Part shown: positions 23,731 to 32,118 of the stretch, piece by piece
Layout of the letters: each line of letters starts with the position of its first letter
How positions within the stretch are numbered: the first letter of the stretch is position 1
Translations under genes and position numbers: made by a program
Assembly: GCA_913061165.1 (NCBI GenBank)
Contig: CAJXTJ010000002.1
Coordinates: 1-55,068 of the forward strand
Source: an uncultured Polaribacter sp.
GTDB lineage: Bacteria > Bacteroidota > Bacteroidia > Flavobacteriales > Flavobacteriaceae
Direction: 5' to 3'
DNA length: 55,068 nucleotides
Notes under the pieces: model-generated
Told to the model about the DNA's origin: nothing
Database searches by the model: none
What the model saw: only the letters and a program-made list of their open reading frames with translations

Positions 23731-24522
23731 ATGAAACATATATTAGTCCCAATAGGATCTACAGAAAACGCTCAAAATACTTTGCAATATGCCATTGATT
23801 TTGCTACAGAAATTAATGCAAAAGTGTTTGTTTTTAGAGCGTATAGCTCTTATACAAAAGCAGGAACAATAATAAATGTTGATGCAATTATAGCACGTGA
23901 AACTAATTTATATCTGCGAACAATGGTAAATGGCTGTGATATAAAAAACGTAGCAATTAAATTAATTTCTGCAAAAGGAAGTGTTTCGGAAAGCGTTATT
24001 GCTATAGATGCTAAGCTAGAAATAGATTTGGTAATTGTAGGTGCTAAAAGTAACTCTATTAAAGAAAATTTATTTCTAGGAAGAACTGCAGGGAACTTAG
24101 TAAAGAAAACAAATCTTGCGATTTTAGCAGTACCTGAAGGTTATAAATACATTCCTATCTCTCGCATTTTAATGGCTTTTAAATCTGGTATTGTAAAAAG
24201 TAAAACTGCTTTAAAGCCACTACAACAAATAGTTGAAAAGTTTAAAACTGAAGTACATTTATTATTAGTTAAAACTCCTAGTTATACAGAAGAAGATTTA
24301 ATACTGCATAAAGATTTAAAAGCGTTAGAAAAAACGTTAACCATCTCAGAAAATGCAACTACTTTTCAAGGCGTTTTAGAACACATAAAATCACAAAACC
24401 CAGATATGTTGTGCGTTTTTAGACGTAAAAGAGGGTTCTTTAAAAAACTTTGGGAAAAGAACACTATTCTTAAAGAAGAGTTTTTCTCTAACGTACCTTT
24501 ATTAGTTTTAAAAGGAAAATAA
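23731..24522 (+). CDS. Universal stress protein family protein
   Basis: This 263-residue cytosolic protein opens with the UspA-type strand MKHILVPIGSTENAQNTLQYA. The first half contains the ATP-binding-type signature IVGAKSNSIKENLFLGRTAGNLVKKTNLAIL, near residues 97-127. The second half is a diverged USP-like repeat, as in many Bacteroidota two-domain USPs. The function is general stress adaptation; the ligand is not known. The start at ATG 23731 was chosen over TTG 23707 because it begins exactly at the first beta-strand and follows the -7 element. It converges with the AddB-like gene with 4 bases between stops. Confidence 0.88.
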   Translation: MKHILVPIGSTENAQNTLQYAIDFATEINAKVFVFRAYSSYTKAGTIINVDAIIARETNLYLRTMVNGCDIKNVAIKLISAKGSVSESVIAIDAKLEIDLVIVGAKSNSIKENLFLGRTAGNLVKKTNLAILAVPEGYKYIPISRILMAFKSGIVKSKTALKPLQQIVEKFKTEVHLLLVKTPSYTEEDLILHKDLKALEKTLTISENATTFQGVLEHIKSQNPDMLCVFRRKRGFFKKLWEKNTILKEEFFSNVPLLVLKGK

Positions 24523-24526
24523 TTAT

Positions 24527-27280
24527 TTAATATCTTAAATCTGCTGGCTCTATAAAATCTATTTCTGGATTGTAAATCTCTTTGATATATATTTTAAGTT
24601 CTGTAATAAATTCTTCTAATTTTTCTTCGGTAATATTGGTCTCTGGTTTTTTTCTTGGCAAGGCAAAATCAATTGGTAAAAAACCACTATTTAAGTTTTT
24701 AAATGAATAAATCCCTGCCTCTAATGGTTGCGTAAAATTATAATTTTTACTCTTAGTAAATAAATAGGCATACAGCAAAACCTGAATGGCTTTTAAATGT
24801 TTCTCGTCTCGCAAATTCTCAAATTCTGGTACTCGTAAATTAGTACTAGATACCATGCCTGTTTTGTAATCTATAATTCTTAAAACACCATTTAACTCAT
24901 CTACCCTATCTACTTGACCGTGCAATTTTACAGGAAAATCAATTCCTTCAATGGTTATTTCTGCAGATAAGTTTTCTTCTGTAGCAATAATTTTTAGTTT
25001 GTTCTTTTTATCTTTTAGCAATTCTTTTTCTTTCAATAAAAAATTAGAGACAAATCTATTGGCAACTTCAAAAATTAAACGATTTTTTCCTGTCGAAATA
25101 TCTCCATTTTTAAACTGAATTTTAAACTGTTTTTTTACTAATTTATTTGCTTCTTTCTCCATTATAGAAACATTCTCTTCAGATAAAAATCTACCTACAA
25201 AAGGTGTATATAACTCGTCTAATGCCTCATGCACAACAGTACCTAGCGTATTAAAAGCAACAGTTTCTTCGACATTATCAAACTCCTTAATTTTTAAAAT
25301 TTTTTGTTTGTAAAACGAAACAGGGTTGTGTAAATAATTGGTCAATGCAGAGGGTGATATGCCTTTTTCTGCCAACTCTTTTAAACGCTCAAAAGTAACT
25401 TCATTTTTAGGTATTTCTTTTAATGCTGTTTTGCTAGGAATCACTTTTGGTGAGATATTTTTATAAATAATATCGTCTCTCATCATTTCTAACTGTGTTA
25501 CAAACCTACTTTTTTCTCCACTTCCAAAAACGTCATGTTCTGTGTTGTAGAGGATAAAAATATTTTTTGCTCTTTGTAGCAATCTAAAAAAATGATACGA
25601 AAAAATGGCGTCTTTTTCTTTAAATGTTGGCAAACCAAACTCAATTTTCACATCAAAAGGAATAAAAGAATTTTGTTGCGAACTTGCTGGTAAAATACCT
25701 TCATTCGTAGAACTTAATATAATATTTTCAAAATCTAAAACACGTGTTTCTAGCATACCCATTAATTGCAAACCTCTTAACGGCTCTCCCTGAAAAGAAA
25801 GTGTTTCTGAGCTTATTAATTGTTTGAAGAACAAAGACAAGGTCTTTAAATCTGTAAAATACTCATATTCTGTTTGCAACGTTTTCAACTGGGTAAAAGC
25901 AGTATAAAAACGAAATAAATATTCCTTTTCTAAAGTGGTTACATCTTCTTTCAAAAGAGCGATCAAATTTAGAATTCTATCTAAAAACTCGTTGATTGTT
26001 GTGTATGAATTAAAGATAGCCGAAATGCCACTTTTCACGGGTGCAGTTGTATCTATTAAAATACTTTCTATTTGTGCTTTGCTAATGAATATCAGATTTT
26101 CTTTTCCTATTTCTTCTGTAAAGTTGTCTACTAAAGCACTATTCTTATCAGACAGGAGTTTGTAAACAGATTGATGTTTTAAAAAGCGAACAACGTCTTT
26201 GTGGTAAAATTCATTTACAATAGTTTTTTGTAATTTTTCTTGCGAAACAAACAATTGGAAAATAGAAAAAAGCAAACTTGTTGTGGGAATATCTTTTAAT
26301 GGATACCCCATTGTAATGTTTATAGCATTGATGTTTTTCGGTAAAGAATTTAAAGTGATTGGCAATAAAGTCTCGTCTGCTAAAATGAGCGCAGTATTTT
26401 TAAAATCTGTAAAATTTTCTAAAATTTCTCCTGCATATTTTATCTGAGTTGTATTTTTAGAAGCTCCAATTATTTGAATATTTTTTGGCCCAGAAAAGGA
26501 AGTACTCAAAGTTTTTAATGGATTTTTTTCGTAGTATTTCCATTCCTTTTTATACTTTCTAATAAAAGTACCTGCTTGATGATTGGTCTTAAAAAACAGT
26601 GCGTCCAAATCCCAATAAATATCAGAATTATTGCTTTCTAATACTTTCTGAAACAAAAATTCTTCCGCCTTATTTAGAGCATTAAAACCTATAAAAAAAA
26701 AATTCTTATGTGCGTTTTTTTCAATATACCCATCAATATTACTACAAGCTTCTCGGTACATTAAACCCTGATATCCAATTTTTTTCTCTAATAAAAACTG
26801 ATATAAAGGTGGATAGAAGTTATTTAGTTTTTCTAAGAAAGAATAATGATCTTTCATAAACTCGGTTTCTGTAAAGGTGCCAGTCACAGACCACTTTTTT
26901 AAACGCTCTATATCTCGTATGTACAGAAAAATTTCTTTTGTGTCTACCAAATGCTGGTCTATTTCATTAAAATCTTGCAACACTGTAAACGCCCACGAAG
27001 AAAAAGTATCAAAAGAATCAGGCTCTTTTTCTAAGTTTTTATAAATCGTATAAAAATGAAATAGTAATTGAATGCTATCTGCTTTTTCGATACCCGATAC
27101 TTGTTGCACAAATTGTTCTATATTTAATGCTTCAGGTAAAAACCCAACAGAGATCTTATCTTTTAAGGTTTGTTTTAAAAAAACTTTAGCCCTTTGTGAT
27201 GGCAATATAAAAACCACATTTTCAAATGATTTTGTAGTTTTTAAAATGGAATCTAGGGTTTCTGAAATAAAGGATTGCAT
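24527..27280 (-). CDS. AddB-like PD-(D/E)XK nuclease family protein
   Basis: This 917-residue protein has a degenerate helicase-like N-terminal region (from the start: FVILPSQRAKVFLKQTL). The C-terminal PD-(D/E)XK nuclease domain reads PSALTNYLHNPVSFYKQKIL, and the catalytic strand RVDELNGVLRIIDYKTG lies near residue 810. It corresponds to the AddB/RexB partner of AddAB double-strand-break-repair helicase-nucleases. The Fe-S cysteines of Bacillus AddB are absent; I see only one cysteine. The expected AddA-type helicase is not adjacent, since the neighbours are a stress protein and an omega-amidase. Role in recombination is inferred from family. Confidence 0.85.
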   Translation of the reverse strand: MQSFISETLDSILKTTKSFENVVFILPSQRAKVFLKQTLKDKISVGFLPEALNIEQFVQQVSGIEKADSIQLLFHFYTIYKNLEKEPDSFDTFSSWAFTVLQDFNEIDQHLVDTKEIFLYIRDIERLKKWSVTGTFTETEFMKDHYSFLEKLNNFYPPLYQFLLEKKIGYQGLMYREACSNIDGYIEKNAHKNFFFIGFNALNKAEEFLFQKVLESNNSDIYWDLDALFFKTNHQAGTFIRKYKKEWKYYEKNPLKTLSTSFSGPKNIQIIGASKNTTQIKYAGEILENFTDFKNTALILADETLLPITLNSLPKNINAINITMGYPLKDIPTTSLLFSIFQLFVSQEKLQKTIVNEFYHKDVVRFLKHQSVYKLLSDKNSALVDNFTEEIGKENLIFISKAQIESILIDTTAPVKSGISAIFNSYTTINEFLDRILNLIALLKEDVTTLEKEYLFRFYTAFTQLKTLQTEYEYFTDLKTLSLFFKQLISSETLSFQGEPLRGLQLMGMLETRVLDFENIILSSTNEGILPASSQQNSFIPFDVKIEFGLPTFKEKDAIFSYHFFRLLQRAKNIFILYNTEHDVFGSGEKSRFVTQLEMMRDDIIYKNISPKVIPSKTALKEIPKNEVTFERLKELAEKGISPSALTNYLHNPVSFYKQKILKIKEFDNVEETVAFNTLGTVVHEALDELYTPFVGRFLSEENVSIMEKEANKLVKKQFKIQFKNGDISTGKNRLIFEVANRFVSNFLLKEKELLKDKKNKLKIIATEENLSAEITIEGIDFPVKLHGQVDRVDELNGVLRIIDYKTGMVSSTNLRVPEFENLRDEKHLKAIQVLLYAYLFTKSKNYNFTQPLEAGIYSFKNLNSGFLPIDFALPRKKPETNITEEKLEEFITELKIYIKEIYNPEIDFIEPADLRY

Positions 27281-27361
27281 AGAATTTTTTGGTATTCAAT
27301 TGGGATTTCTAAATTACAAAAACTTACTTTTATAGTTGTTATATCTTTAAAATTAATTTTA

Positions 27362-28150
27362 ATGCAAAACACTTTAAAAATAGTTGGAATTCAAACTGAT
27401 TTAGTTTGGGAAAACGCACAACAAAATATTTCTTTTTTTGAAGAAAAAATAAATGACTTAGAGCGTACTGTAGATTTAATTGTATTGCCAGAAATGTTTA
27501 CTACAGGTTTTACAATTCACCCAGAGAGGGTTGCTGAAAAAATGAATGGTTTTTCTGTTTTATGGATGCAAAAAATAGCAAGAAATAAACAAGTTGCTAT
27601 TTGCGGAAGTTTAGTTATTTCTGATAACGATACCTATTATAATCGTTTGATTTTTGTGCATCCTTCGGGAGCAATAGAAACCTACAACAAAAGACATTCT
27701 TTTACTTTGGCTAAAGAGGACAAGGTATATACCTCTGGTACTAAAAAAATAATTATCGAATATAAAGGATGGAAGATTTGTCCTTTAATTTGTTATGACT
27801 TGCGTTTTCCTGTCTGGGCTAGAAACACTGAAAATTACGATCTTTTAATTTTTATGGCCAATTGGCCTGCTCCAAGGGGAAAAGCTTGGAAAACGCTTTT
27901 AAAAGCGCGTGCAATAGAAAATATGAGTTATGTAATTGGGGTAAACATAACAGGGAAAGATGCAAATGATTATGCCTATTCTGGCAACTCTTTAATTATA
28001 GACTATTTAGGTACAAAAATTTCTAGCTTACAAAAAAATGAAGCCGGAATTATAAGTGCAACTCTTGAAAAAAATAAACAAGACACTATTCGTAAAAAAT
28101 TAGGTTTTTTGAATGATATGGATTCTTTTAAAATTGACTATTCTAAATAA
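27362..28150 (+). CDS. Omega-amidase/nitrilase family hydrolase (YafV/NIT2-like)
   Basis: This 262-residue carbon-nitrogen hydrolase has the catalytic triad Glu44 (VLPEMFTTGF), Lys110 (YNKRHSF) and Cys144 (LICYDLRFP). The motif contexts match YafV/NIT2 omega-amidases, which hydrolyse 2-oxoglutaramate or 2-oxosuccinamate and so finish the methionine-salvage and glutamine-transaminase routes. The frame is open to 27275, but ATG 27362 gives the family N-terminus (LKIVGIQTDLVWEN). It is followed 5 bases later by a GNAT gene on the same strand and is divergent from the AddB-like gene. Confidence 0.9.
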   Translation: MQNTLKIVGIQTDLVWENAQQNISFFEEKINDLERTVDLIVLPEMFTTGFTIHPERVAEKMNGFSVLWMQKIARNKQVAICGSLVISDNDTYYNRLIFVHPSGAIETYNKRHSFTLAKEDKVYTSGTKKIIIEYKGWKICPLICYDLRFPVWARNTENYDLLIFMANWPAPRGKAWKTLLKARAIENMSYVIGVNITGKDANDYAYSGNSLIIDYLGTKISSLQKNEAGIISATLEKNKQDTIRKKLGFLNDMDSFKIDYSK

Positions 28151-28155
28151 GAATT

Positions 28156-28674
28156 ATGACTATTAAAAACGTTACCGCTTCAGATATTGAAAAAATATTT
28201 GCATTTTATAAAATTGCTTCAAACTATCAGAGAGAAAAAAAAACCGTAATTGTTTGGCCAGATTTTGACCGAGAAATGGTTCTAAATGAAATTGCAGAAA
28301 ATAGACAATTCAAGCTTATAGTAAATAATGAAGTGGTGTGTATTTGGACAATTACTTTTTCAGATGAACAAATTTGGGAAGACAGCAATACAGATAGTGC
28401 AGTCTATATTCATAGAATTGCTGTAAATCCTAACTTTAGAGGAAACAATTATATTGCTACTATTACAAATTGGGCTAAAGAATATGCACTAAAAAAAGAG
28501 ATCCAATTTATTAGATTAGATACTTTGGGTGAAAACAAAAATCTAATTACCCATTATAAAAATGCTGGGTTTCATTTTCTTGGACTATTTAATTTAAAAA
28601 ACACTTCTAATTTACCAGAGCATTATAAACTTGCACCTGTTTGTCTTTTTGAAATAGATTTATATAAAAATTAA
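28156..28674 (+). CDS. GNAT family N-acetyltransferase
   Basis: This 172-residue acetyltransferase uses acetyl-CoA to acylate an unknown amine. The acetyl-CoA-binding core includes YIHRIAVNPNFRGNNYIATI (about residues 95-114), a form of the R/Q-x-x-G-x-G/A loop. The usual beta-bulge follows, then IQFIRLDTLGENKNLITHYKNAGF. It is the second gene of a pair with the omega-amidase and ends at a strong terminator. No specific substrate can be predicted. Confidence 0.85.
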   Translation: MTIKNVTASDIEKIFAFYKIASNYQREKKTVIVWPDFDREMVLNEIAENRQFKLIVNNEVVCIWTITFSDEQIWEDSNTDSAVYIHRIAVNPNFRGNNYIATITNWAKEYALKKEIQFIRLDTLGENKNLITHYKNAGFHFLGLFNLKNTSNLPEHYKLAPVCLFEIDLYKN

Positions 28675-28676
28675 AA

Positions 28677-28709
28677 AAAGACCCCTCATTTTAAAAATGA
28701 GGGGTCTTT
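28677..28709. terminator. Strong bidirectional terminator
   Basis: A 16-bp perfect inverted repeat (28677-28692 and 28694-28709) carries a CCCCTCA/TGAGGGG core, with A-run and T-run flanks. It lies between the GNAT gene and the convergent desaturase gene. Confidence 0.92.
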
Positions 28710-28730
28710 CTATTTTTTAGCACATAAAAA

Positions 28731-29711
28731 CTATGCTGGTAACATCCATTTAAAGTTAAACTTTGTATCTGGAATTACAATTCGTTCTGTAATTCTATAC
28801 ATTCTATCTGGCAACTTCATTAAATAATCTCTTGCTTTTTCTGCCTCCGGTGTAAGATTTGTAATCTTATCAATTTCCCACATCGTATTTAATTTCTTCA
28901 AAATATCTACATAATCGAAACCTGTATAAACTCCTACTCTCTGAGCTACAGCCGAAAAATCATCAAACGCAGTACCTTTAGCTCCAAATGATTCTCTTAA
29001 ATGTAATGCAGGCATTATAATTTTATGCTTCATCATGTGTTGAAAAGCCAACATCATTTCACTTGGGTCTATCTTAAAAATTTCTTTTACAAAATGCGAA
29101 TATGCCTGGTGATGACGCATTTCATCTCCTGCAATAATTTTAGACATTTTACCCAAGGCTTTGTGTCCTTTTTTCTTTGCAATTTTAGCTACATTGTTAT
29201 GAGAAACATAGGTTGCTAATTCTTGAAAAGTAGTGTACACAAAGTTTTTATAAGGATCTGTTGAGGTACCAATATCAAAACCGTCTGCAATTAAATGTTG
29301 TGTAGAAATTTCTACTTCACGCATATTCACACGGCCAGATAAGTATAAATACTTATTTAAAACGTCTCCATGTCTATTTTCTTCTGCAGTCCAAGTTCGT
29401 ATCCATTTTGCCCAACCATTGTCTGGATCTTGATTTATACCGTCTAAATCTAACAACCAAGATTCATAAGTTGGTAAAGCTTCTTCTGTAATTGTATCTC
29501 CCACTAAAACTACCCAAAAATCATCATGTAATTCTTTAGAAATTTCCCTAATTTCTTCTACTTCCGTTATAAATGAATCTTTTTGCGAGTTCGGCAAAAA
29601 ATCTGTTGGCTGCCATATTTTTTCTGCAGGAATTAAATAGGTATCCATAAAGCTCTGCATACTTTTTTCTAGGGTTAGCATTACTTCTTTTCTTATATTT
29701 TTTATAGACAT
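28731..29711 (-). CDS. Acyl-[acyl-carrier-protein] desaturase
   Basis: This 326-residue soluble diiron desaturase introduces a double bond into acyl-ACP, using ferredoxin and oxygen. The diiron ligands lie in the two helix motifs EENRHGD (about residue 130) and DEMRHHQAY (about residue 215). The length matches plant-type acyl-ACP desaturases of Bacteroidota and Actinobacteria. The start codon lies 6 bases after plsC, so the two are translated from one message. That pairing joins unsaturated acyl production with phosphatidic-acid assembly, useful for membrane fluidity in a cold marine habitat (inference). Confidence 0.93.
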   Translation of the reverse strand: MSIKNIRKEVMLTLEKSMQSFMDTYLIPAEKIWQPTDFLPNSQKDSFITEVEEIREISKELHDDFWVVLVGDTITEEALPTYESWLLDLDGINQDPDNGWAKWIRTWTAEENRHGDVLNKYLYLSGRVNMREVEISTQHLIADGFDIGTSTDPYKNFVYTTFQELATYVSHNNVAKIAKKKGHKALGKMSKIIAGDEMRHHQAYSHFVKEIFKIDPSEMMLAFQHMMKHKIIMPALHLRESFGAKGTAFDDFSAVAQRVGVYTGFDYVDILKKLNTMWEIDKITNLTPEAEKARDYLMKLPDRMYRITERIVIPDTKFNFKWMLPA

Positions 29712-29717
29712 AATTTT

Positions 29718-30446
29718 TTATTTTATATGTTCTTTAATAGTGGTTTCCGTTTTTTCTAATAACTCTTTAAATGGCAAAGTATTAATTTTAATTGGTTTGT
29801 GCGTTGTAATGGTTATTGGAATTCCGATACCAAATGGAAATTTGCCATACTTAAATACCTTCCAAGAATTATTAATAGTTAAAGGTACAACATAACCTTC
29901 TTTATTATACTTTGTAATTATTTTTAATCCGTTTGGAGCAAATGATTTTGATTTGCCATTTCTGCTTCTTGTTCCTTCTGGAAAAATCACGGCAGACCAT
30001 TTATTTTTGTTAATGTTCTTTGCAAAATCAACTAAAGTAGCAATTGATTGTTTTCCATCCTTTCTATCAATTAAGGCTGCACCTCCTTTACGCAAGTTAT
30101 AAGAAATGCTTGGTATACCTTTTCCTAATTCAATTTTTGAAACAAACTTAGGGTGGTGTTTCTTAAACGAAGAAATAATTGGCGGAATATCAAATATTCC
30201 TTGATGATTTGATACAAAAACAAGTGTTGTATTCAAAGGTAACTCGTACTTGTTTTCTACTTTAACTCGTATTGCTAACACTAAAAGAGATTTTACTAAA
30301 ACCCAGTTCATAACATCTACAGCGAGCTTGTGTCCTTTATAACCAAAAACATTTAGTCCAATCCATTGCAATGGGTGAAAAATAATCAACAACAAAAAAA
30401 ATACGAATGCAAAAATTGGAGATAATATATAGCTTAAAATCTTCAT
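29718..30446 (-). CDS. plsC: 1-acyl-sn-glycerol-3-phosphate acyltransferase
   Basis: PlsC acylates lysophosphatidic acid to phosphatidic acid at the inner membrane. The 242 residues begin with a hydrophobic stretch (SYILSPIFAFVFFLLLIIF). The NHQGIFD motif, a form of the HX4D active site, lies at about residues 80-86. The FPEGTRSR glycerol-phosphate-binding motif follows at about 155-162. It sits between a small membrane-protein gene (55 bases upstream) and the desaturase gene (6 bases downstream), which makes a probable three-gene lipid operon. Confidence 0.92.
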   Translation of the reverse strand: MKILSYILSPIFAFVFFLLLIIFHPLQWIGLNVFGYKGHKLAVDVMNWVLVKSLLVLAIRVKVENKYELPLNTTLVFVSNHQGIFDIPPIISSFKKHHPKFVSKIELGKGIPSISYNLRKGGAALIDRKDGKQSIATLVDFAKNINKNKWSAVIFPEGTRSRNGKSKSFAPNGLKIITKYNKEGYVVPLTINNSWKVFKYGKFPFGIGIPITITTHKPIKINTLPFKELLEKTETTIKEHIK

Positions 30447-30501
30447 ATAAATATAATATAGCTTCCTATGTTTATAACTTAGAGCTGCGGAATGATCGTT
30501 A

Positions 30502-30924
30502 CTATAACCAGTTGTTCCAAGGAATTTTTGACAGCATTAATAATAAACCTATTCCGTAAAAAATTGCAAATGTTTTAAACTTTGCATTATCTGTTGTTCT
30601 CTTTTTATGCTTAGACCAGCCAATAGTTATAAAAACGATTGCTAGAATCATCATTACTGGGTGCTCTACTGCCAATAATCTCAAAGATTTTTCTTTCATT
30701 ACTGCACCCGCATCTTCCGTTAATGCACTAAACCAAGGCGACATGAAATACCAAACCAAGCCTATTAATAATTGGATATGAGAAACAATTAACGCGAATA
30801 AGCCAACACGTAAATCTTTGTCTGTGAATTTTTTCTTTTTGGCAACCCCAATAACTGCATTTACTACTGCGAATATTAAGATAGCAAGCACTAAATAAGC
30901 CCAATAAGAGTGAACATTTTTCAT
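30502..30924 (-). CDS. Four-helix membrane protein of unknown function
   Basis: This 140-residue protein has four hydrophobic helices (about residues 8-27, 43-64, 87-105 and 119-134) and short loops. Conserved-looking His residues lie in helix 2 (VSHIQLLIG) and in the EHPVMMIL segment before helix 3. Such paired His residues could bind haem, and relatives are sometimes labelled cytochrome-b-like. Relatives also carry the erroneous label of ribosomal protein L27; this is not L27. It leads the plsC-desaturase unit from a -7 element at 30950-30957. A function in membrane redox or lipid metabolism is a guess. Confidence 0.75.
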   Translation of the reverse strand: MKNVHSYWAYLVLAILIFAVVNAVIGVAKKKKFTDKDLRVGLFALIVSHIQLLIGLVWYFMSPWFSALTEDAGAVMKEKSLRLLAVEHPVMMILAIVFITIGWSKHKKRTTDNAKFKTFAIFYGIGLLLMLSKIPWNNWL

Positions 30925-30949
30925 AATAATAATTAGTTTGTCGTTGCTA

Positions 30950-30957
30950 CAAAGCTA
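30950..30957 (-). promoter_or_regulatory. Probable -7 element of the plsC operon
   Basis: The minus strand reads TAGCTTTG (TAnnTTTG), 25 bases before the first gene start at 30924. It lies just downstream of the terminator for the TonB unit. Confidence 0.4.
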
Positions 30958-30971
30958 CTAATTTTTATGCA

Positions 30972-31011
30972 CAAAAAACCACCTATTTCGAAGTATCGAA
31001 ATAGGTGGTTT
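30972..31011 (-). terminator. Strong intrinsic terminator of the TonB receptor/lipoprotein unit
   Basis: A 16-bp perfect stem (30976-30991 and 30996-31011) encloses a four-base loop. A run of A on its left becomes a U-tract on the minus strand. It lies 28 bases past the lipoprotein stop. Confidence 0.9.
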
Positions 31012-31038
31012 AAGAAATTTTATTAAAATAGTTGTAAA

Positions 31039-32106
31039 TTACTGCATTACGTATGCACCACCTTCTTTAATAACTGCAAGAGACCAAACTCCTGCCGCTC
31101 CGTTATATATATTATAAGAAACAATATATTTTTGACCTTCAGCATCAGAAGGGAAGTTGTTTAATAAAATAGTATTTACTTTATCTAAACGAACAGACTC
31201 TTGCTCTTCATCTTTACCAGCTCTTACATCAAAGTTACCATAGTTACCGTTTCCAACTAAAGTATAATCAGCACCAGTTAAGGTATATTTAATTGTATTA
31301 TCTGGCACCCAAGTAGTACCATCATGACCAAACTTAATTGTTTCATTTATAGTGTTTGTATATTTTGACCAAGAACTACCATCAAAGATGTAGTTTGCAG
31401 TATAACTTTTTGTAACACCACCTCCTTTATACAATTCATACATCGCAGTAACGATATCACCTGCTTGTTTAGCAGCAAATTTATATACATCTATAAGTGC
31501 AACAGGTATTTTAATCTCTGCTTCATCATGACTTGAAAAGTTTGGATATGATTCACCCATATCGTTATAATTATCAGGAGTAAACCCAGTAATTTTTGTC
31601 CATTCCGAATTTTCAAAAACAAAGCCATCTGTTAAGGTAGATTCTCCTCCTGCATAAAAACGATATTTTAAAGAATAGAAATCTCCTTCAGAGGCATCAG
31701 GATAAGTTGCTTCTAGATAATTTGTAACATGATAAGACCTGTCAAAGTTTCCATATGTCTTTCCTGTGATTGCATTGTGCTCTGCATCAGATAATGCATA
31801 GATATTTTTGCTATATGTATTTACCTTATTGTATAACTTAAAAGTTACTGCTGCCAAAGATTCTGCTCCCCATGCTGGATACTTACCTGATAAAAAATCA
31901 GGTAAATCTGCTTTAGCATCATCTAAAGAACTAAAGTTACCGTAGTTTAAATCTAACGCATCATAATCTGCGTCTGTTAAAGTAAATGTTGCTTCACCAG
32001 AAATAACTGTTTCTGTAGCGTCAATTTCTGAATAAATGTCTTCCATTGGGTTACACGAAGTAAACAACAAAGAAAGGATTGCGAAAGAATAAAATATTTT
32101 TTTCAT
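31039..32106 (-). CDS. Repeat-containing outer-membrane lipoprotein paired with a TonB receptor
   Basis: This 355-residue protein has a lipoprotein signal (MKKIFYSFAILSLLFTSC, acylated Cys18). The mature part appears built from imperfect modules of about 70-90 residues. Each shows an LT/S-x-A-D/E-x start, a YGNF or YPNFSS motif, and a helix. It then closes with an aromatic strand such as VTFKLYN, LKYRFYAGGE, TAMYELYKGGG or VSYNIYNGA, often followed by a W. I see YGNF at about residues 55, 117 and 286, and YPNF near 188. No SusD signature or catalytic motif is visible. It starts 12 bases after the TonB receptor gene, in one unit. A surface ligand-capture role is inferred from position only. 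Confidence 0.8.
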   Translation of the reverse strand: MKKIFYSFAILSLLFTSCNPMEDIYSEIDATETVISGEATFTLTDADYDALDLNYGNFSSLDDAKADLPDFLSGKYPAWGAESLAAVTFKLYNKVNTYSKNIYALSDAEHNAITGKTYGNFDRSYHVTNYLEATYPDASEGDFYSLKYRFYAGGESTLTDGFVFENSEWTKITGFTPDNYNDMGESYPNFSSHDEAEIKIPVALIDVYKFAAKQAGDIVTAMYELYKGGGVTKSYTANYIFDGSSWSKYTNTINETIKFGHDGTTWVPDNTIKYTLTGADYTLVGNGNYGNFDVRAGKDEEQESVRLDKVNTILLNNFPSDAEGQKYIVSYNIYNGAAGVWSLAVIKEGGAYVMQ

Positions 32107-32118
32107 TTTTAAAGTTTT

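Noticed and set aside
30502-30924. Ribosomal protein L27 assignment for the 140-residue protein
   Set aside because: It has four membrane helices and none of the basic, Gly-rich L27 features. The label is a database carry-over.
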